A program made the position numbers and the translations under genes. Below, one piece after another: positions 26,163 through 38,250 of a stretch of 64,000 bases of DNA (position 1 is its first letter; every line of letters begins with the position of its first letter). The stretch covers positions 1,511,657-1,575,656 of the forward strand of contig WBMW01001268.1 of assembly GCA_013396635.1 (NCBI GenBank), written 5' to 3'. A model generated the notes under the pieces. The model had not been told where the DNA came from. It saw nothing but the letters and a program-made list of their open reading frames with translations, and made no database searches. This stretch comes from Penelope pileata (taxonomy: Eukaryota > Chordata > Aves > Galliformes > Cracidae).

Positions 26163-27098
26163 AATGGTGGTCCAAGGAGTGGGGACTGGAAGGGGGGAAG
26201 TTGCAAGGAATCTGTAAGCTTGTAAGCTTGTAATCAGGATGTCTCTCTGGGTAAGAATGATTTTTGGTCCATATGCATTTTTCGTACAGTATTGAAAAGT
26301 AAAAATGCATAACAATGTTAGAATTGTTATTATCTTAGAATAATACACTCTTGCTGGGTCACTCTGAAACTTTTCCTGCACAGTAACACTGATGAATATG
26401 GTGGATGGACATTTCTACTGCTTCATTCAGGCCATATCCTAGTGGGTTTGGATGTTCTTGGATAGCATGGTGTTTAGTTAGATCCAAACCCTTAGGGAAA
26501 GATGCAGAATCTGTATCTAGAAAGTTCCTGAAGGAGTTTTCTGCCTGCTGGACCCCTGTACTATAATGGTGCAATGTTTGTCCCAGTGCACTCCCATTCT
26601 GCAGGTGGAATCAAATGCCGTGGCTGTTGCCCATGGAGGTGAGCTCTGTTCCAATACCACCATAGCTGAGAGCTAAGGGTGCCAAGTTCTCATCTCGGAT
26701 GTTGCAAGACATGAACTGGGTGCTGAGATACGCCTGCAGGATACGAGCACTTCAGGGCACACACCTAAAAGAACTTAGACAATGGGGCTTGCCACAGAAG
26801 CTCAGGTGCTTCCTGCTTTTTGGTAATTGGATGGAGTTTTTGCTGTTCAACTTGGTTTTTGCATTTTGGTGTCTTTGTTCTGGCCCAAAGCCACTTGACT
26901 TCGTGTTGAAGTTGAATAGCCTGCTTCAGCCCTGCTCCAGGACTTAAAAACAAAATTAAGAAATGCATATTGTATAGCCTATAGCGCTCTGAACCCATCA
27001 GCTACCTATATTTACTTCACCGCTGGGACATATGGTATGAGCTTCAGGACAGTTCCACTGTAGCCATTCTCAGCCTCTTTTCTGCTGTGTTTTTGCAG

Positions 27099-27320
27099 GC
27101 TCTGATACTTCACCAGCTCGGGCGCTACAGCTTGGCTGAGAAGATTCTCAGAGATGCAGTGCAGGTGAACTCCACGGCCCACGAGGTGTGGAACGGCCTG
27201 GGGGAGGTGCTGCAGGCTCAAGGCAATGATGATGCCGCAACCGAATGCTTCCTGACGGCACTGGAGCTGGAAGCCAGCAGTCCCGTCGTCCCTTTTACCA
27301 TCATCCCCAGAGTTCTCTGA
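27099..27320 (+). CDS. TTC7B: TTC7B last coding exon, C terminus
   Basis: The terminal coding exon has 73 codons plus a TGA stop (27318-27320), phase 0. It follows a strong acceptor (CTGCTGTGTTTTTGCAG). The peptide begins ALILHQLGRYSLAEK, completing the TPR begun in the previous exon. It continues with another TPR (HEVWNGLGEVLQAQGNDD then FLTALELEASSP) and ends VPFTIIPRVL. The near-identity to the TTC7B C terminus, including the PRVL end, is what separates it from TTC7A. The C-terminal TPR solenoid takes part in assembling TTC7B with FAM126 and PI4KA. Residues are about 771-843 in human numbering. An open frame starting at an internal ATG-less position upstream (27087) is only acceptor read-through. 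The frame is intact, without frameshift or early stop. Confidence 0.95.
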   Translation, partial: ALILHQLGRYSLAEKILRDAVQVNSTAHEVWNGLGEVLQAQGNDDAATECFLTALELEASSPVVPFTIIPRVL

Positions 27321-28105
27321 GAGGATACCTTGACCAACTTATCTGGGTCTGACTTCTGGGTGAGGAAACCCAGTCTTTCAGGCTGCCTGGTGGCTGGTTA
27401 GATTGAAAAACCTTAGAACTGCAGGCAACAGAACAGTCTTTTGCAGGGAGGTGGCCAAAACAGCGACATGATGCATTATGTTGCTAAGACTGAGGACAAA
27501 ATGGCTAACCAGAGCCAAATCAGTCATATCGCCAATGTTTTTGCCCTGGTAGTTTTGAAACTTCATTATATTGTTCCTGAATGATGTGCCATATTTTGTT
27601 AGTGATACTTGAGTGTTACATAAAATTATAATGGAATCAACTACCAAACGTAGAATAATATATTCAAGTTAAAATTCAGTGGCAGAGCAGACTATTTTTA
27701 ACAAGGCTGTTATGAAAACTGTTCTCTTCCTGCCTTTCAACCTCTTTTGGCCCAAAGTCAAAATGTGAATTTTCTGTTTCCATCTCTATTTTAGTCCAGG
27801 CCAGAGAATCACTTGAGTTCTTGTTTTTAGTTGTTAATAACTGTGATGTGTGGCTAACTGTTATCTCTATTTAGAGCAAAGGCTGAGTACAAGAATATTT
27901 ATATTTTACCAATGTATGCCTGTTACAAGAAATATATTAGTTATTTAAGTTTAACTTTTTTATGTGAATTCAGAGTTTATTTATCAATGGAAATATGTAA
28001 AAAGAAACCTCAAATGAAGTATTTACCGACATTCCTTATACATGACCCACACTTGGCTAAATGGGAAGATTATGTTAATAATAAAATGATTTTTAAATGG
28101 AACCT
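27321..28105 (+). other. TTC7B: TTC7B 3' untranslated region (proposed extent)
   Basis: Noncoding sequence follows the stop codon, AT-rich with many stop codons in the coding frame. I set the end about 20 nt after the AATAAA at 28080. Longer alternative 3' ends are possible, because further A-rich hexamers occur downstream. The 163-codon open frame at 27912-28403 overlaps this end but has no recognisable similarity. Confidence 0.55.
28080..28085 (+). terminator. TTC7B: Candidate polyadenylation signal of TTC7B
   Basis: Canonical AATAAA lies about 760 nt after the stop codon. It is followed by T-rich and GT-containing sequence (TTTTTAAATGG, CCTTTTCTGTGTCCTG), a suitable downstream element. 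It is the first canonical signal I noticed after the stop. Confidence 0.55.
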
Positions 28106-31100
28106 TTTCTGTGTCCTGATTAAGAGCCTAGGGGAAAATAGAGGTCTTGTGAACACATTTTATTGTTGTAGGGTCTGTGGCTGGCTGGCCTTGATGATGA
28201 GCAACACCGAACTTAAATGCCTTGAGGAGAGCCTGGAGAACAGAAGCTGCTCCGCTCTTTGCCCATACTGGAGTTATTTGAGATTTCAGGTTTCCTTGAA
28301 ACTTCACTACTACTCTTTTTTCATTCCTTCCACTCCAACTCCTGTTGAAACCGGATTGTTCTGCTTCTACATAATACATGGACTTCTACATGTATGTTGT
28401 TAGTGCTTGGGAAGAGCATGTTAAATATTTATGCACTGTTCTCAACATCTCCCACACTTTACTTCTCTTGAAGGAAAAGTTGCCTGGTAAGATTACTGCC
28501 ATATCAGTATCATAGGGCCAAACATTTAGCAGACAAATACTTGCTAGAGTTTTCCTGGGCTGCATGGATAAGAGTCATTTGTTGCGAGGAGCATTCCAAG
28601 TGTGAGCACCAGGGCAGCCTACTGTCTGCTCACTTAAATACCAGGCTCGCGGAAGCTGGGAAGGGTTCCAGGCTCCCTTTTAGACTGGGTGCTCATTGGT
28701 ATGTGCCTGACATGTGACAAGAAGCACTTTCAAAATGCTTAGTGCAAGATAGCAGATGATTCAGAAAAATAATGGCAAATGTTTTTCTTCACAGCTCACA
28801 GTAGAGCTTACTCACCTCAGAAGCATAGAGGATCCCCACTGCGACACGGGCTCTGCGTGCTCCAGTGAGAATCTTTCAATGGCAGAACGCTTAAACTTGG
28901 GGGAACTCTTCACTTTTATCTCTTTTTCTTTGGCATTTCTCATGCCTCTAAGGCTAAGGCTACTTCCAAATTATATCTGCTTAATGCTGAGACCATATGT
29001 TCTCTGTAAAACGGACCAAAACACTGTTGCAGGCAGTATTTTCAAATCTGTTTAAAAACCAGTAGCAATTGTCATCTTGCTCACTGCAGAAATATCAAAG
29101 TTTCCCTTCCCCTTCTAACATGTCTGTTCTGCATGCTTTTCCGGTACTGTCTTTGGCATTTTTATTCTCTTTTCTATTTGCTAGCTGTTCTCTCTTTCCT
29201 TGTCCTAGCTCACAGTACGTGCTCTGGCCTGATGTCTTTCAGCATCTGCTGTGCAGTGCCTGGTTTACCAAAAGTACTGCAAAACCTTTATTTGTTTAAT
29301 TCAGTTCCTCTTGAGCCTTTCTGCTATCCAAGTTCGGTTGGATAGATTTGCAATACCTTTCACAGATAGATAGGCTCCTTCTCAGTATTTATTCACCTTT
29401 GCTATTACAATAAGGGCTTTTCTAATGAGGCACTTTGCACACAGGGCTAAGAGCGATTTTTCTCAAGAGAGCTTTGAACAAAAGTAGAGTGTAGGAGAGT
29501 TGTATAATAGCAGAATTTATCTTCTTGTTTTATTTACAGTCCTGGCTTCTTTTGATAAAATCCCGAAGTGGAAAGGTTGGCACTCTGGCTGTGTCATGTC
29601 TTCTATTCATGGAGAATTTGTTGCTGCAGTTGCGTACATCAGGTGAACCTGGACGTGTTTCATTTTTCTTACGCTGGAATCAGTTTCAGTGTAAATCCAC
29701 AACCCTTCTGCCTCCTGGGAGCAGCCTTGTCAAAATTCATCTATTTTAAAAAATGGATTATAGCTGGAAGACATTTAGGCATTTTCAGGAAAAAGTGGAA
29801 GTCCTTGCAGCATATCAATTAAACAGCAACACTTGCTTAAACACAGTTTTCAACTTAAGAAAAAAAACGTTACTAGATGTTATAGCTGTGTCATTGCTTC
29901 CTTTTTTTTTTTTCCAGTTGAGTAAGAAGACCAAGAACCTTTTTATGTCTAATATCTGTTTTAGTTGATACACAGAAAGATCTGTCTTTCTCAGTCTGCT
30001 CTCAGACTGCTGTGGCACCTCACAGGAGCGGAGCACGAGGTGCCGGTGGGACCAGCGGGCCTGGGGGAGCGTCCCACCACATCCGCGTCTTCTGCACCAG
30101 GGTTTGCTCCTGGGCTCCGCAGCTGAAACTCTGTGGGGGTGCACAGAGCCGCGTGTGCTCTCGCTCCCCCAGCCTGTTTCAGAAATAGTAGCTGTATAGG
30201 TGAATTATGAGATAAAGTAGCGACTGATCCAGCTGAAAACTAAGCCAGCCCCTTTCTCCCTCATCCCTCAGGATTTTACTTGGCTTCCCACAGAGGTGTG
30301 GTGAAGGCTTCAGGTGGTTCTTTGATCTGATCTGCTGCAGAAGGAGTTGCACTGAAGAGGAGACAGTTCCCCTCCAAAAACCATCCTTTCCTTTTAAGCC
30401 TTTACAGCTTAAAATTATTAAATTGCATATTAAATTGCATTGCCAAGCACTCCAGCTGTATACAACTATAGCGACAAGGTGCACAAGCTTGACATCTGCA
30501 GTCTTTCAACAGGAATCAGACACATTCACCCAGAGGCCTGGCACTGCAGGGGTCAGAGGAGCCCTCCTTCATTCTGCAGCGTGCTTGAGCTTCTCTAACC
30601 GAGGAACGTTTGGTGCCCTAAGCACGTGCTGCAGTGTTACAGCAATCTCTGCTGCACACGATAAGATGCTTGAATCTACAGAGCTTAAAATAAAAATCAT
30701 TCAAGTAATTGGTTAAAGTTTATCTCTAATTTTGGTGCAGATAACCATTTTTACTCCAGGAATTATTTAATTGCATGATTGACAGAGAACCACGGGAACG
30801 AGAGAACCAATCCAAGCAGAACTAATCCAACCGTATCTTTGGAAACTTTTGTCATTAATTATATGCATTTTAAACATCAAAGGCTATTTTTAAAAATGCT
30901 ACAATTTTCCTTGAAAGTCTGTTTTTTTCCTGAGTCGTCTGTTCTACTCTGGAATGATAGTGTAAGCCTGGGTACACTGGAGCTCCAGATTTACCTCTCT
31001 AATTGTTTGTTCAGTTGTCATTTAAAATGTCATTTTTCTTAGCCGTCAGCCTGGCAATCATCCTGTCCCTCCAGCATCAAGTTAAAAGCCCTGTATGCTA

Positions 31101-31444
31101 AAGCACTCCCTCAGCAAGTGTACTGCTCCAGCACTTCATCTGCGTAACCTCATCTCCAAGCTCCGTTCTCTGATGGCAGCAGCAGGCTATGCTGGAACGT
31201 GTTACATTCTGCATATATCTGTCTCATCACAAAGAGCTATCTGATATGCATCCTACTCGAGAGCAATCGGGAAGATAATGAACATTCATACTTTGGCCTT
31301 CATCCTCCTCATTGCTGATGAGGTGACTCTTGATGGGAGTCCCTTAGACTTGCAAAGCCAGCAAGTTGGCTGGAAGAGATGTGACTGAAGATAAACCTGA
31401 AGTGAATCAGAAGGAAATGCAGCCCCAGACTTTTGGGAGGAAGA

Positions 31445-31463
31445 GTGTGTGTGTGTGTGTGTG
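31445..31463. repeat. (GT)n microsatellite
   Basis: About nine and a half GT dinucleotides in a row. Confidence 0.9.
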
Positions 31464-32882
31464 CATTAGGGTGGGGCAGGGCTGCTGGCCAGACTGAGTT
31501 TTTCCGCATTTCAGGGATGCATGCTTCTGATACACTGGTTTGTCACCAGCTTGGTCGCCTCGTCTTTCTAGTTCCCTATTCAAAGCACCTTTGTAGCCAA
31601 AGTGCCTAAGCTCCCTAATTATTGTTTCAAATAGATAAAACTGTACCTTTTAATTTCTAAATCCTTTGAAAAGATATAACCACTTCTGCCAGCTCCTCTT
31701 CCATACCCAGTCATGGAGCATACAAGCTCTGGCCACCACGGTACTGCTGCTGATGCCTGAATGTTTCCAAAATCCCACAGCTGCCGCGACCTGTGGGACA
31801 CAGTCCCTGAGGCATGGCAGCAGCACAGAGCAAAGCTCCTGCAGGTAGGAGAGAGATGGCTTTGGCCTTCACAAATCTGCATTCACTTTAAAAACTTATT
31901 TGGAAGAACTAAGTGTAAAAACACGCTTCAGACGTTAAAGGGCTGCTGAAGTGTGTCATTTTGCTGAATTATTTTCCATTGTGTCTTTAAATGAAGCAGG
32001 TATCTCTTTAGGAGAAATTGTCTTTGCCTGCATCATGCAGGTACGGAGCTCTCCAGTCTTCTCTGGACCAGCGGAACAAGGTCCCTGCACCTTTGTCTCC
32101 TGCTCTGCCTCTAAAACTGTCTCCCCAGAAAAGTGACACTGAGTATGGAGTTACTGTTCCAAAGGTGCCTGGCCTGGCTGGCTTGAGGAAATCATCAGTA
32201 GGTGATCGGGACTGGTAATATTTGTTGGTTATCACCCCAGTGATGTGGCTTTAAAAAGGCATGGAGGCTGTGCATTTCAGTTCCTTCCTGTGGCTGAACC
32301 CTGCTCTGATGTGAGGGCTGGGCCTGGGCTGTATGCCCTCCTTCTCACCACCAAAGGGACACCTGGGCCTGCTCCCAGTGTTTACAAACGTGGTGCTGCT
32401 CCACACAGGTCTGCGTGTGCTGGCATCGCTGAACACGAGGTTATGGCTGCGCCTTGCACTTAGAGCAGAATGTTGTAAGGGGACTCAAAGTTCCTCTGAG
32501 AGTTGAACTGGGCTCTTGTAAAGCCTGTGTAAGCAGGTGTTACTTTTCTGATGGAAAGCTGGAGATACCAAACACAGAAATCCTGACCACAATTTTCACT
32601 TCCAATATGTATCAGATGAATATCAAAAATCAAGCCCAAGACATTATCAGCACAGGCTTTCCCAGGATTGTTGTTTTCCAAACAGCACTGACTGCTAATG
32701 TAGGACTGGAGGGGGCAACAGAGGCCATGAAACACAACTACCACGTTTGCTGCCTTTTCAACTGCCTTGCAAAGAGAGCCCTTCACTTGCCAATCAGCAA
32801 CCTTCTGACTTAACACTTTTTTCTTAAGGATCCTTTCCAGACAGTGTGTTTTTTTTTTCTTTTTTCCTCTTTAATTTTGCAG

Positions 32883-33118
32883 GCAGGTGCTTAGGGTAAC
32901 AGCTGAACTCCTGGGTGCTGGAAAACAGGAACACTGGCTGCAACCACAACCACAGGGCAGGCCCTGTAACCTAAGCAGCCAGCAGCTGCGCTCACGGCAT
33001 GACGCAGGGATCATGCGCTGAAGCCAGAATCTTCCACACGTGTGCTGCAGGAAGAAGCCCTCTTGCCTGATGAGCCCTGCTTCCGTGTTACTTCACCACG
33101 CTTGTGGCCAGCCTGCAG
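32883..33118 (+). ncRNA. Candidate lncRNA exon bounded by strong splice sites
   Basis: A long pyrimidine tract (about 32848-32880) and GCAG acceptor (AG 32881-32882) precede this 236-nt GC-richer block, which ends CTGCAG before GTAGGC (33119). No frame through it has recognisable protein similarity. Without a donor it could instead be a terminal exon ending near the AATAAA at 33316-33321. The assignment rests only on splice-site appearance, so it is speculative. Confidence 0.2.
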
Positions 33119-34187
33119 GTAGGCAGCATTGCGACAGGGCTTGCGTGCAGATGCAGGTGCTCCTGCCCCAGGGCCGCTGCCCACCTGGCGAGAAGCCATG
33201 GTTGAGCCGCCTGTGGCAGCCGCTGCATGACACAGTGAAGCCCAACACACCTGCGTGTGAGCAGTCCCCTCACAACATGCGCTGAGTCAGCCAGCATGGC
33301 TTCAGAAGGATTAAAAATAAAAAGGGAGTAGGCACCACCTGCCTCTGGCTTATTAAAAGCACTGGAGAAGGCCCACTAGCAGATACAAACAAACCCTCGT
33401 AGGGTTCTCATCTTCTGCTGTCAGGGATCCGCAACAAATTCATAATTAGCTGTTATAGGTTAAAGACTTCGCCTGAAGGATTATCTGCTGCAAGGATGAA
33501 CTTCAGTAACACAAAGGGTTAACCAAGACACATATTGTATGCTAGGTTGTTGCACAATTTCATCTCATGTCTGACCCAAAGTAATGGCAGTTGCTGTTGA
33601 AAAGGAGATCTTGGCTCCACATTTGCTTTGCTCATGCTGTGTTACGTCTGGTGGGCGTGAGGCTACCGGCTGAGTCAGATCATCTCGCTGTGCTCATGGC
33701 CTTTGCTTTTTTTATTTCTTTAAATGCAGAGGAGACAGTGGAAATGGGGAGGAGGCGTGAGCTCCTTTCAGAAATAGCCTGCAATTAGGTAGGTTGGGTT
33801 ATGCATATGGTGAATCTTCATTATTGTTTCCCTTACCGTTTTCATAAAAACAAAGGTGAAAATAAGGTGGTTGAGCGCAAGGTAGTTGCTCTTGCAGGTC
33901 CCAGCTGTTTCTCACCCACGTGTGCTTCCAAGATAGCTCTCCTGTCCTGGCTCCAGAGTGCCACATTTGGCCTAAGAAATACAGCAGAAAAGACCATGGT
34001 GGGATTCTGTACCCAGCTGAGATGTCTTTGCTGTGAATGGTATCCTGAGGTATTACACTACCGATGTCTCCTGTTACATCACAGTTTGAAAAAACAGAGA
34101 CTGGGTGATAATGGAGATGCTCAGGCAAGTTAAAATGCATTCACTACAACTGTCATGCAGATAATCCATAAGATAAAAATATATGTA

Positions 34188-34718
34188 GGTCACTCTGAAT
34201 GTAATGCCTCCTATTTATTTCCATGGAAAATACAATAGCTACAAAGAGCACAATAACAGCATTTGCTACAGCAAGTTCTCAACTACAAAATGCTATTTGT
34301 TAACATAGTCACCACCATTAGCTGTGCATTGCTGCCAGGGATGAACAAGAGCCTGCATGCCGCGCTTGTAACAATGTCCACCAGTGGAGGTGCCCCACTG
34401 TCACTGTCACCCCTGCTGAAATGCACCACCACCGCCTCACTGTGCTCACAGCCACTGTTTGGTCTCCAGAAACGTTCAGCAAGTGTCGACGAATGTCAAT
34501 GGGTGCCACTTTTTCCTGCATGGAGGAATTCAATGCCACACCTTTCCTGACGCCATTTAGTCAGAGTGCCCCTCTGCTGCCATCTGTCCCACAGCAACAA
34601 CATGGAATGGGACATTGGTGGGAAGGTTCAACCTCTACTGCCATACCACGAACATCAGCCTCTGATGTCATGGGCCAACATAATAAAACAGGAGGCAGTG
34701 CTTTCAGAGCAGACCTCA
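34188..34718 (-). mobile_element. Mariner-type nonautonomous element (MITE), copy 2
   Basis: This 531-bp element is flanked by TA (34186-34187 and 34719-34720). The start GGTCACTCTGAATGTAATGC pairs with the reverse complement of the end, GAGGTCTGCTCTGAAAGCAC. It is homologous to 790..1302. Decayed mariner transposase is readable on the - strand: an N-terminal HTH-like stretch (PIDIRRHLLNVSGDQTVAV, then STVRRW; 34318-34539) and GGDYVNK, the characteristic C-terminal motif of mariner transposases (near 34301-34321). The catalytic middle with its DDD residues is deleted, so it can move only in trans, if at all. Confidence 0.82.
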
Positions 34719-37620
34719 TACTAGATTATGTGGACATTTTTGTTCAGAAATAACGTTAACTTTGGTCACAGTAACTTACAAATGTATTCTGAGAATTTGT
34801 AAGTTGGTGTCTATCAGGAATCTAAACCCTATACACAGGACTGTCTAACAGGAGTCTAAACTCCTATTTCAAGTGCTGGAGGAAAAGGGGCAGAGATCAC
34901 ATAGGTCGCAACTGAGAGACTCAAAACAACTCTTATGGCCAGCATACCTCTGTGTGTATCAGCCTCACCCCATGATTCTTATCTCAGACCTTGATTCCCA
35001 GTTTGTAGAGTGTTTGAGTAGGAAGTGATGCTATTGCATAACTATTTCCCTTCCTGGCCCTAAAATGGACTTCATTTGTGATTCTTGGCCATTATCACCA
35101 CCAAACACTGCTGTATACCATGGTTTGCAGTTTTTAAACCATTCTCTTGCTTGCAGGTCCAAATTAGGCCAATAGTAACATAGGGCTCTGGGATACGATG
35201 GACTGACTGTACTGGCTAGTGAGATAGCTATGTCATCATGCAGCCTTCACAGACGTTTCTAACAGGATTTCCAATGGGTATGACAAACTGCAGTAATTGG
35301 GATGCAGTCCTAGCTACATTTAGAAAGCAAGGTCACCCATGGATCTTATTTTTGCTTGAAAGAAAAAGGAGCTGTGCCAATACAGGATGATATCTTGCCT
35401 ACACCAGAGGTGTTCTCCAGGCACACCTAGTGCTCAGTGAGCCCACACTGCTGTAACAACTCAAGGTTCTGCCAGCAACAGGACCTGCTCCTGGTCTGGC
35501 TGCATGAACACATTTGCTCAGACAGCCTCGCTCTATCTATAAAATGCACATAGGGATACAAACAGGGAAATACGGCACAGAATGTATTCAACAACCCAGC
35601 AGTGACATGCCTGAAAGGCTCCAGCTGAAGGTGAGAAAATAATAAATTTTCAGAAGTATTCAGTGTTATCTCCAGTCTGTTTCCCCTAATTGAGCAGGTA
35701 CAGTCATAAGACAGCTTATGAGTGCTCCTGAGGACTGGCACATGATACAGAAAAGCTGGACTTTCCACCATCTTGGAGGAAGTGCACAGTAGCCTTTTCT
35801 TAAGCAGTTCAAAAGCAGATGTAGATTTTGCCCCCTTTTTATTCTACTCCCCAGTGTGTGTTTGCCAATGCTCTTTTCATAATGTGATGCTTCAGAATCC
35901 TTTCTCTGCAAAGGGTAGCATGGATCAGTGACAAACGCTGCCTCCACCATGCTCTGTCCTTGAATTTCCATTTCACTGGGAGGTGGCGAACAATATGCAC
36001 AGACAGCTTTTGTGTCCTGATTCCTAGAAGAAAGCATCCTCCAGAGAGCAGCCTACCAGGCCCAAAAGGCTCAGGCACAGCAGCAGCTGCAGCCTACACG
36101 GAGTGGGGGTGGTATAAATAGCTTGCTAGAATAGAGGCAGGATAATTACATGGTGTGGAGCAATGGCCAGAGCTGCAGCATTCAGGTTCAGCTTGGTTCT
36201 GTAAGTAGTATCAGGTGGTCCCAAAATTGCCAGTTTTTCTCATTTCAGGTACAATTCAGCTTTTCTGAATCTTTTGCAGAAATTTTACTGTGACATCAGT
36301 GGCTATATGTTTTTGTTTTATCATAGTCAGTCACTGATTTTAAAAAACAAAAAGTGTAACTCTTCCACTAGTCAGGGACCCTGCCCTCTTCAAGGTTCAC
36401 TCACCAAGTGCTGGGACCCCCCAGTCCTTGCTCTGCATGCTCTCCGGCCTTTATGAATCTTGTCTTTCTCCTTAGCTCCCCACCTTGCTCTGTCAACTGA
36501 CTGCCTTCCTCTGTGTGATGGGGTCCAAATGCTCTCCAACTGGATTAGACAACACCTGAACAGCCTTAATTACTGGGCACAGGCACTAACCTTTGGGCTA
36601 TTGTAGCCCAGCAAGAGGCCCCAGCAGGGTGACAAAGGTTGCTGCAGCAATACTGGCATGGTGTTAGCGCTGGGCTGGTGCCCTGAGTTGGGCATGGTCT
36701 GAGTACATTGACACACTAAGCCCAACAGGCTGCAGCAAAGCAGTGCTGAAGCTTTTCAGGTAGGAAGTATGTGTCTATCGAGCCTAACCTGGACACCTCT
36801 GGCTGGATGTGGTGCTGGATTTATGTGACACATCTGACAGCTTCCCATCTGACCAGGACGTGCTGACCCCTAGAAGCACAGATTGCTCCCCACCATGGTC
36901 ACATAACTGTGATTCTGGTGCATTCAGCTGGGATGTGCCTGGTGCCTGTGTTAACTCCAGATCAGCCTCCCATGAGAATTTGTAAATCCTTGGTGGACAA
37001 GCTTGGGTGGAAAATGGAAATGGCCCTAAGGTTCACAGTCTGCCTGTGGTGAATCCACAGTCTGATAGACTGGACAGGTATCACAAATTAGTGCTGGGTA
37101 CTGCCAACAGTAACCCCCATCCATTGCCCCAGAGTGAAAATGGCAGCAAACACTTGGCTGAGGCCTCTCTTGTGCCCCAAAGGTGCTGGCTGAGCCCAGC
37201 CACTCCTCTCAGCAGCACCAGGTCCCTTCTCCAGAGCCAGAGGCAGACCAGCCTGCCGCTGACAACTTGTGACTGTCACTGCTCGGCACAGATCACTGTC
37301 AGATAGATGCTCAACATTTGTAACAAAAACTCATTTGGAATCCGTCCCCTAGCAACAAAACTCTTACAGTCCTTTTGCTGATGCAACGGCTGAAGATTGG
37401 ACTCCTTCTCCACCATCAGAGCTGCAAAGTGGTGCAGAGCAAAGCCCCCCCACACAGTGTACCTGCAGGGAGGTGCTCCACCAGACACTGGTTAGAGTGA
37501 GCTGACCCTGCTGGTCAACTACGTCCTTCTGGTTAGCAAGGCTCAGCTGCTGGCTAACCCTTGACTGAGGAATAAGATAACCATGAATGAATACAACCTC
37601 AGGTAGGAACAAAGAGAGTG
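34719..37620. other. Intergenic, no recognised feature
   Basis: Unique-looking sequence of mixed composition. Open frames up to 123 codons show no recognisable family. I see nothing else to annotate. Confidence 0.55.
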
Positions 37621-38250
37621 ATAGTATGTCCCAGGTTGGAAGGGACCCACAAGGATTATTGAGTCCAACTCCTGGCTCTGCACAGGACCACCTAAAAATT
37701 GGGTCACATGAGAGCAGAGATCAGCACCTGCCCCTCTGCTTCCCTCATGAGGGAGTGGCAGGCCACCATGAAGTCTCCCCTCATCTCCTCTTCTCTGGGC
37801 TGAACAAGCCCAGTGACTTCAGCCACTCCTCATACATCTTGCCCTCCAGACCCTTCCTTATCTTCATAGCCCTCCTTTGGACCCTCTCCAACAGTTTCTT
37901 ACGTTGTGGTGCCCAAACCTGCACACAGTGCTTGAGGTAAGGCCGCACCGTGCAGAGCAGAGAGGACAATCCCTCCCCTCACCCAGCTGTCAGCACTAGG
38001 CCTGATGCACCCCAGGGCCCTTTTGCTGCCAGGGCACACTACTGGCTCATGTTCAGCTTGAATCAGCCAGAACTTTACCACCCCCAGATCCCTTTCTAGG
38101 GGGTTGCTCTCCAGCCTCTTGTCCCCTAGTCTGTACTTATAACTTGGGCTGCCCCATCCCAGGTGCAGAATCTGGCAGTTGCTCGTGTTAAATTTCATGT
38201 GGTTGGGTGATTGCCCAGCTTTAGCCAGGACTAAGCTGACAGCCCCCACA
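37621..38250 (-). mobile_element. CR1 LINE 3' portion with broken ORF2, antisense
   Basis: This is about 630 bp of CR1, the longest copy here. On the + strand it begins CCAGGTTGGAAGGGACCCAC. On the - strand two frames carry consecutive ORF2 segments: FNTSNCQILHLGWGSP...LERDLGV (37899-38249) and VRPYLKHCVQVWAPQRKKLL then RVQRRAMKIRKGLEG (37781-37969). The change of frame near 37900-37970 and other lesions mark a dead element. The 3' tail repeat is missing or replaced. Confidence 0.92.

Larger units (their letters stand above)
646..27098 (+). other. TTC7B: Last intron of TTC7B, 26.5 kb, phase 0
   Basis: The intron runs from GTAAGT at 646 to the TTTTTGCAG acceptor ending at 27098. Joining the flanking exons gives an uninterrupted TPR (...KSMQRL then ALILHQLGRYSL...), so no coding exon is missing between them. 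Most of its length is repeat insertions, listed separately. The stretches 1911-5770, 5930-8697, 8861-9311, 9433-12373, 12819-13156, 13516-20203, 20926-22239, 22781-25634 and 26163-27098 have no feature I can name beyond short A- or T-rich tracts (for example 5512-5526, 6066-6086, 10989-11001). The open frames there, up to 151 codons at 16030-16485, are of lengths expected by chance. Confidence 0.88.
28106..34187. other. Intergenic sequence downstream of TTC7B
   Basis: No protein-coding gene is recognisable. It contains a CpG-dense patch (30029-30166), a (GT)n tract (31445-31463) and a splice-bounded candidate exon (32883-33118), treated separately. The rest is unannotated unique-looking sequence. 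Confidence 0.6.

Noticed and set aside
27912..28403. 163-codon + strand open frame overlapping the TTC7B 3' UTR
   Set aside because: It starts in the UTR, crosses the proposed poly(A) signal and shows no family similarity; judged a chance frame.
28600..28720. Possible third copy of the LTR-like repeat (TTAAATACCAGGCTCG, GGTGCTCATTGG)
   Set aside because: Shared words are few and not in a consistent order or orientation relative to the two good copies.
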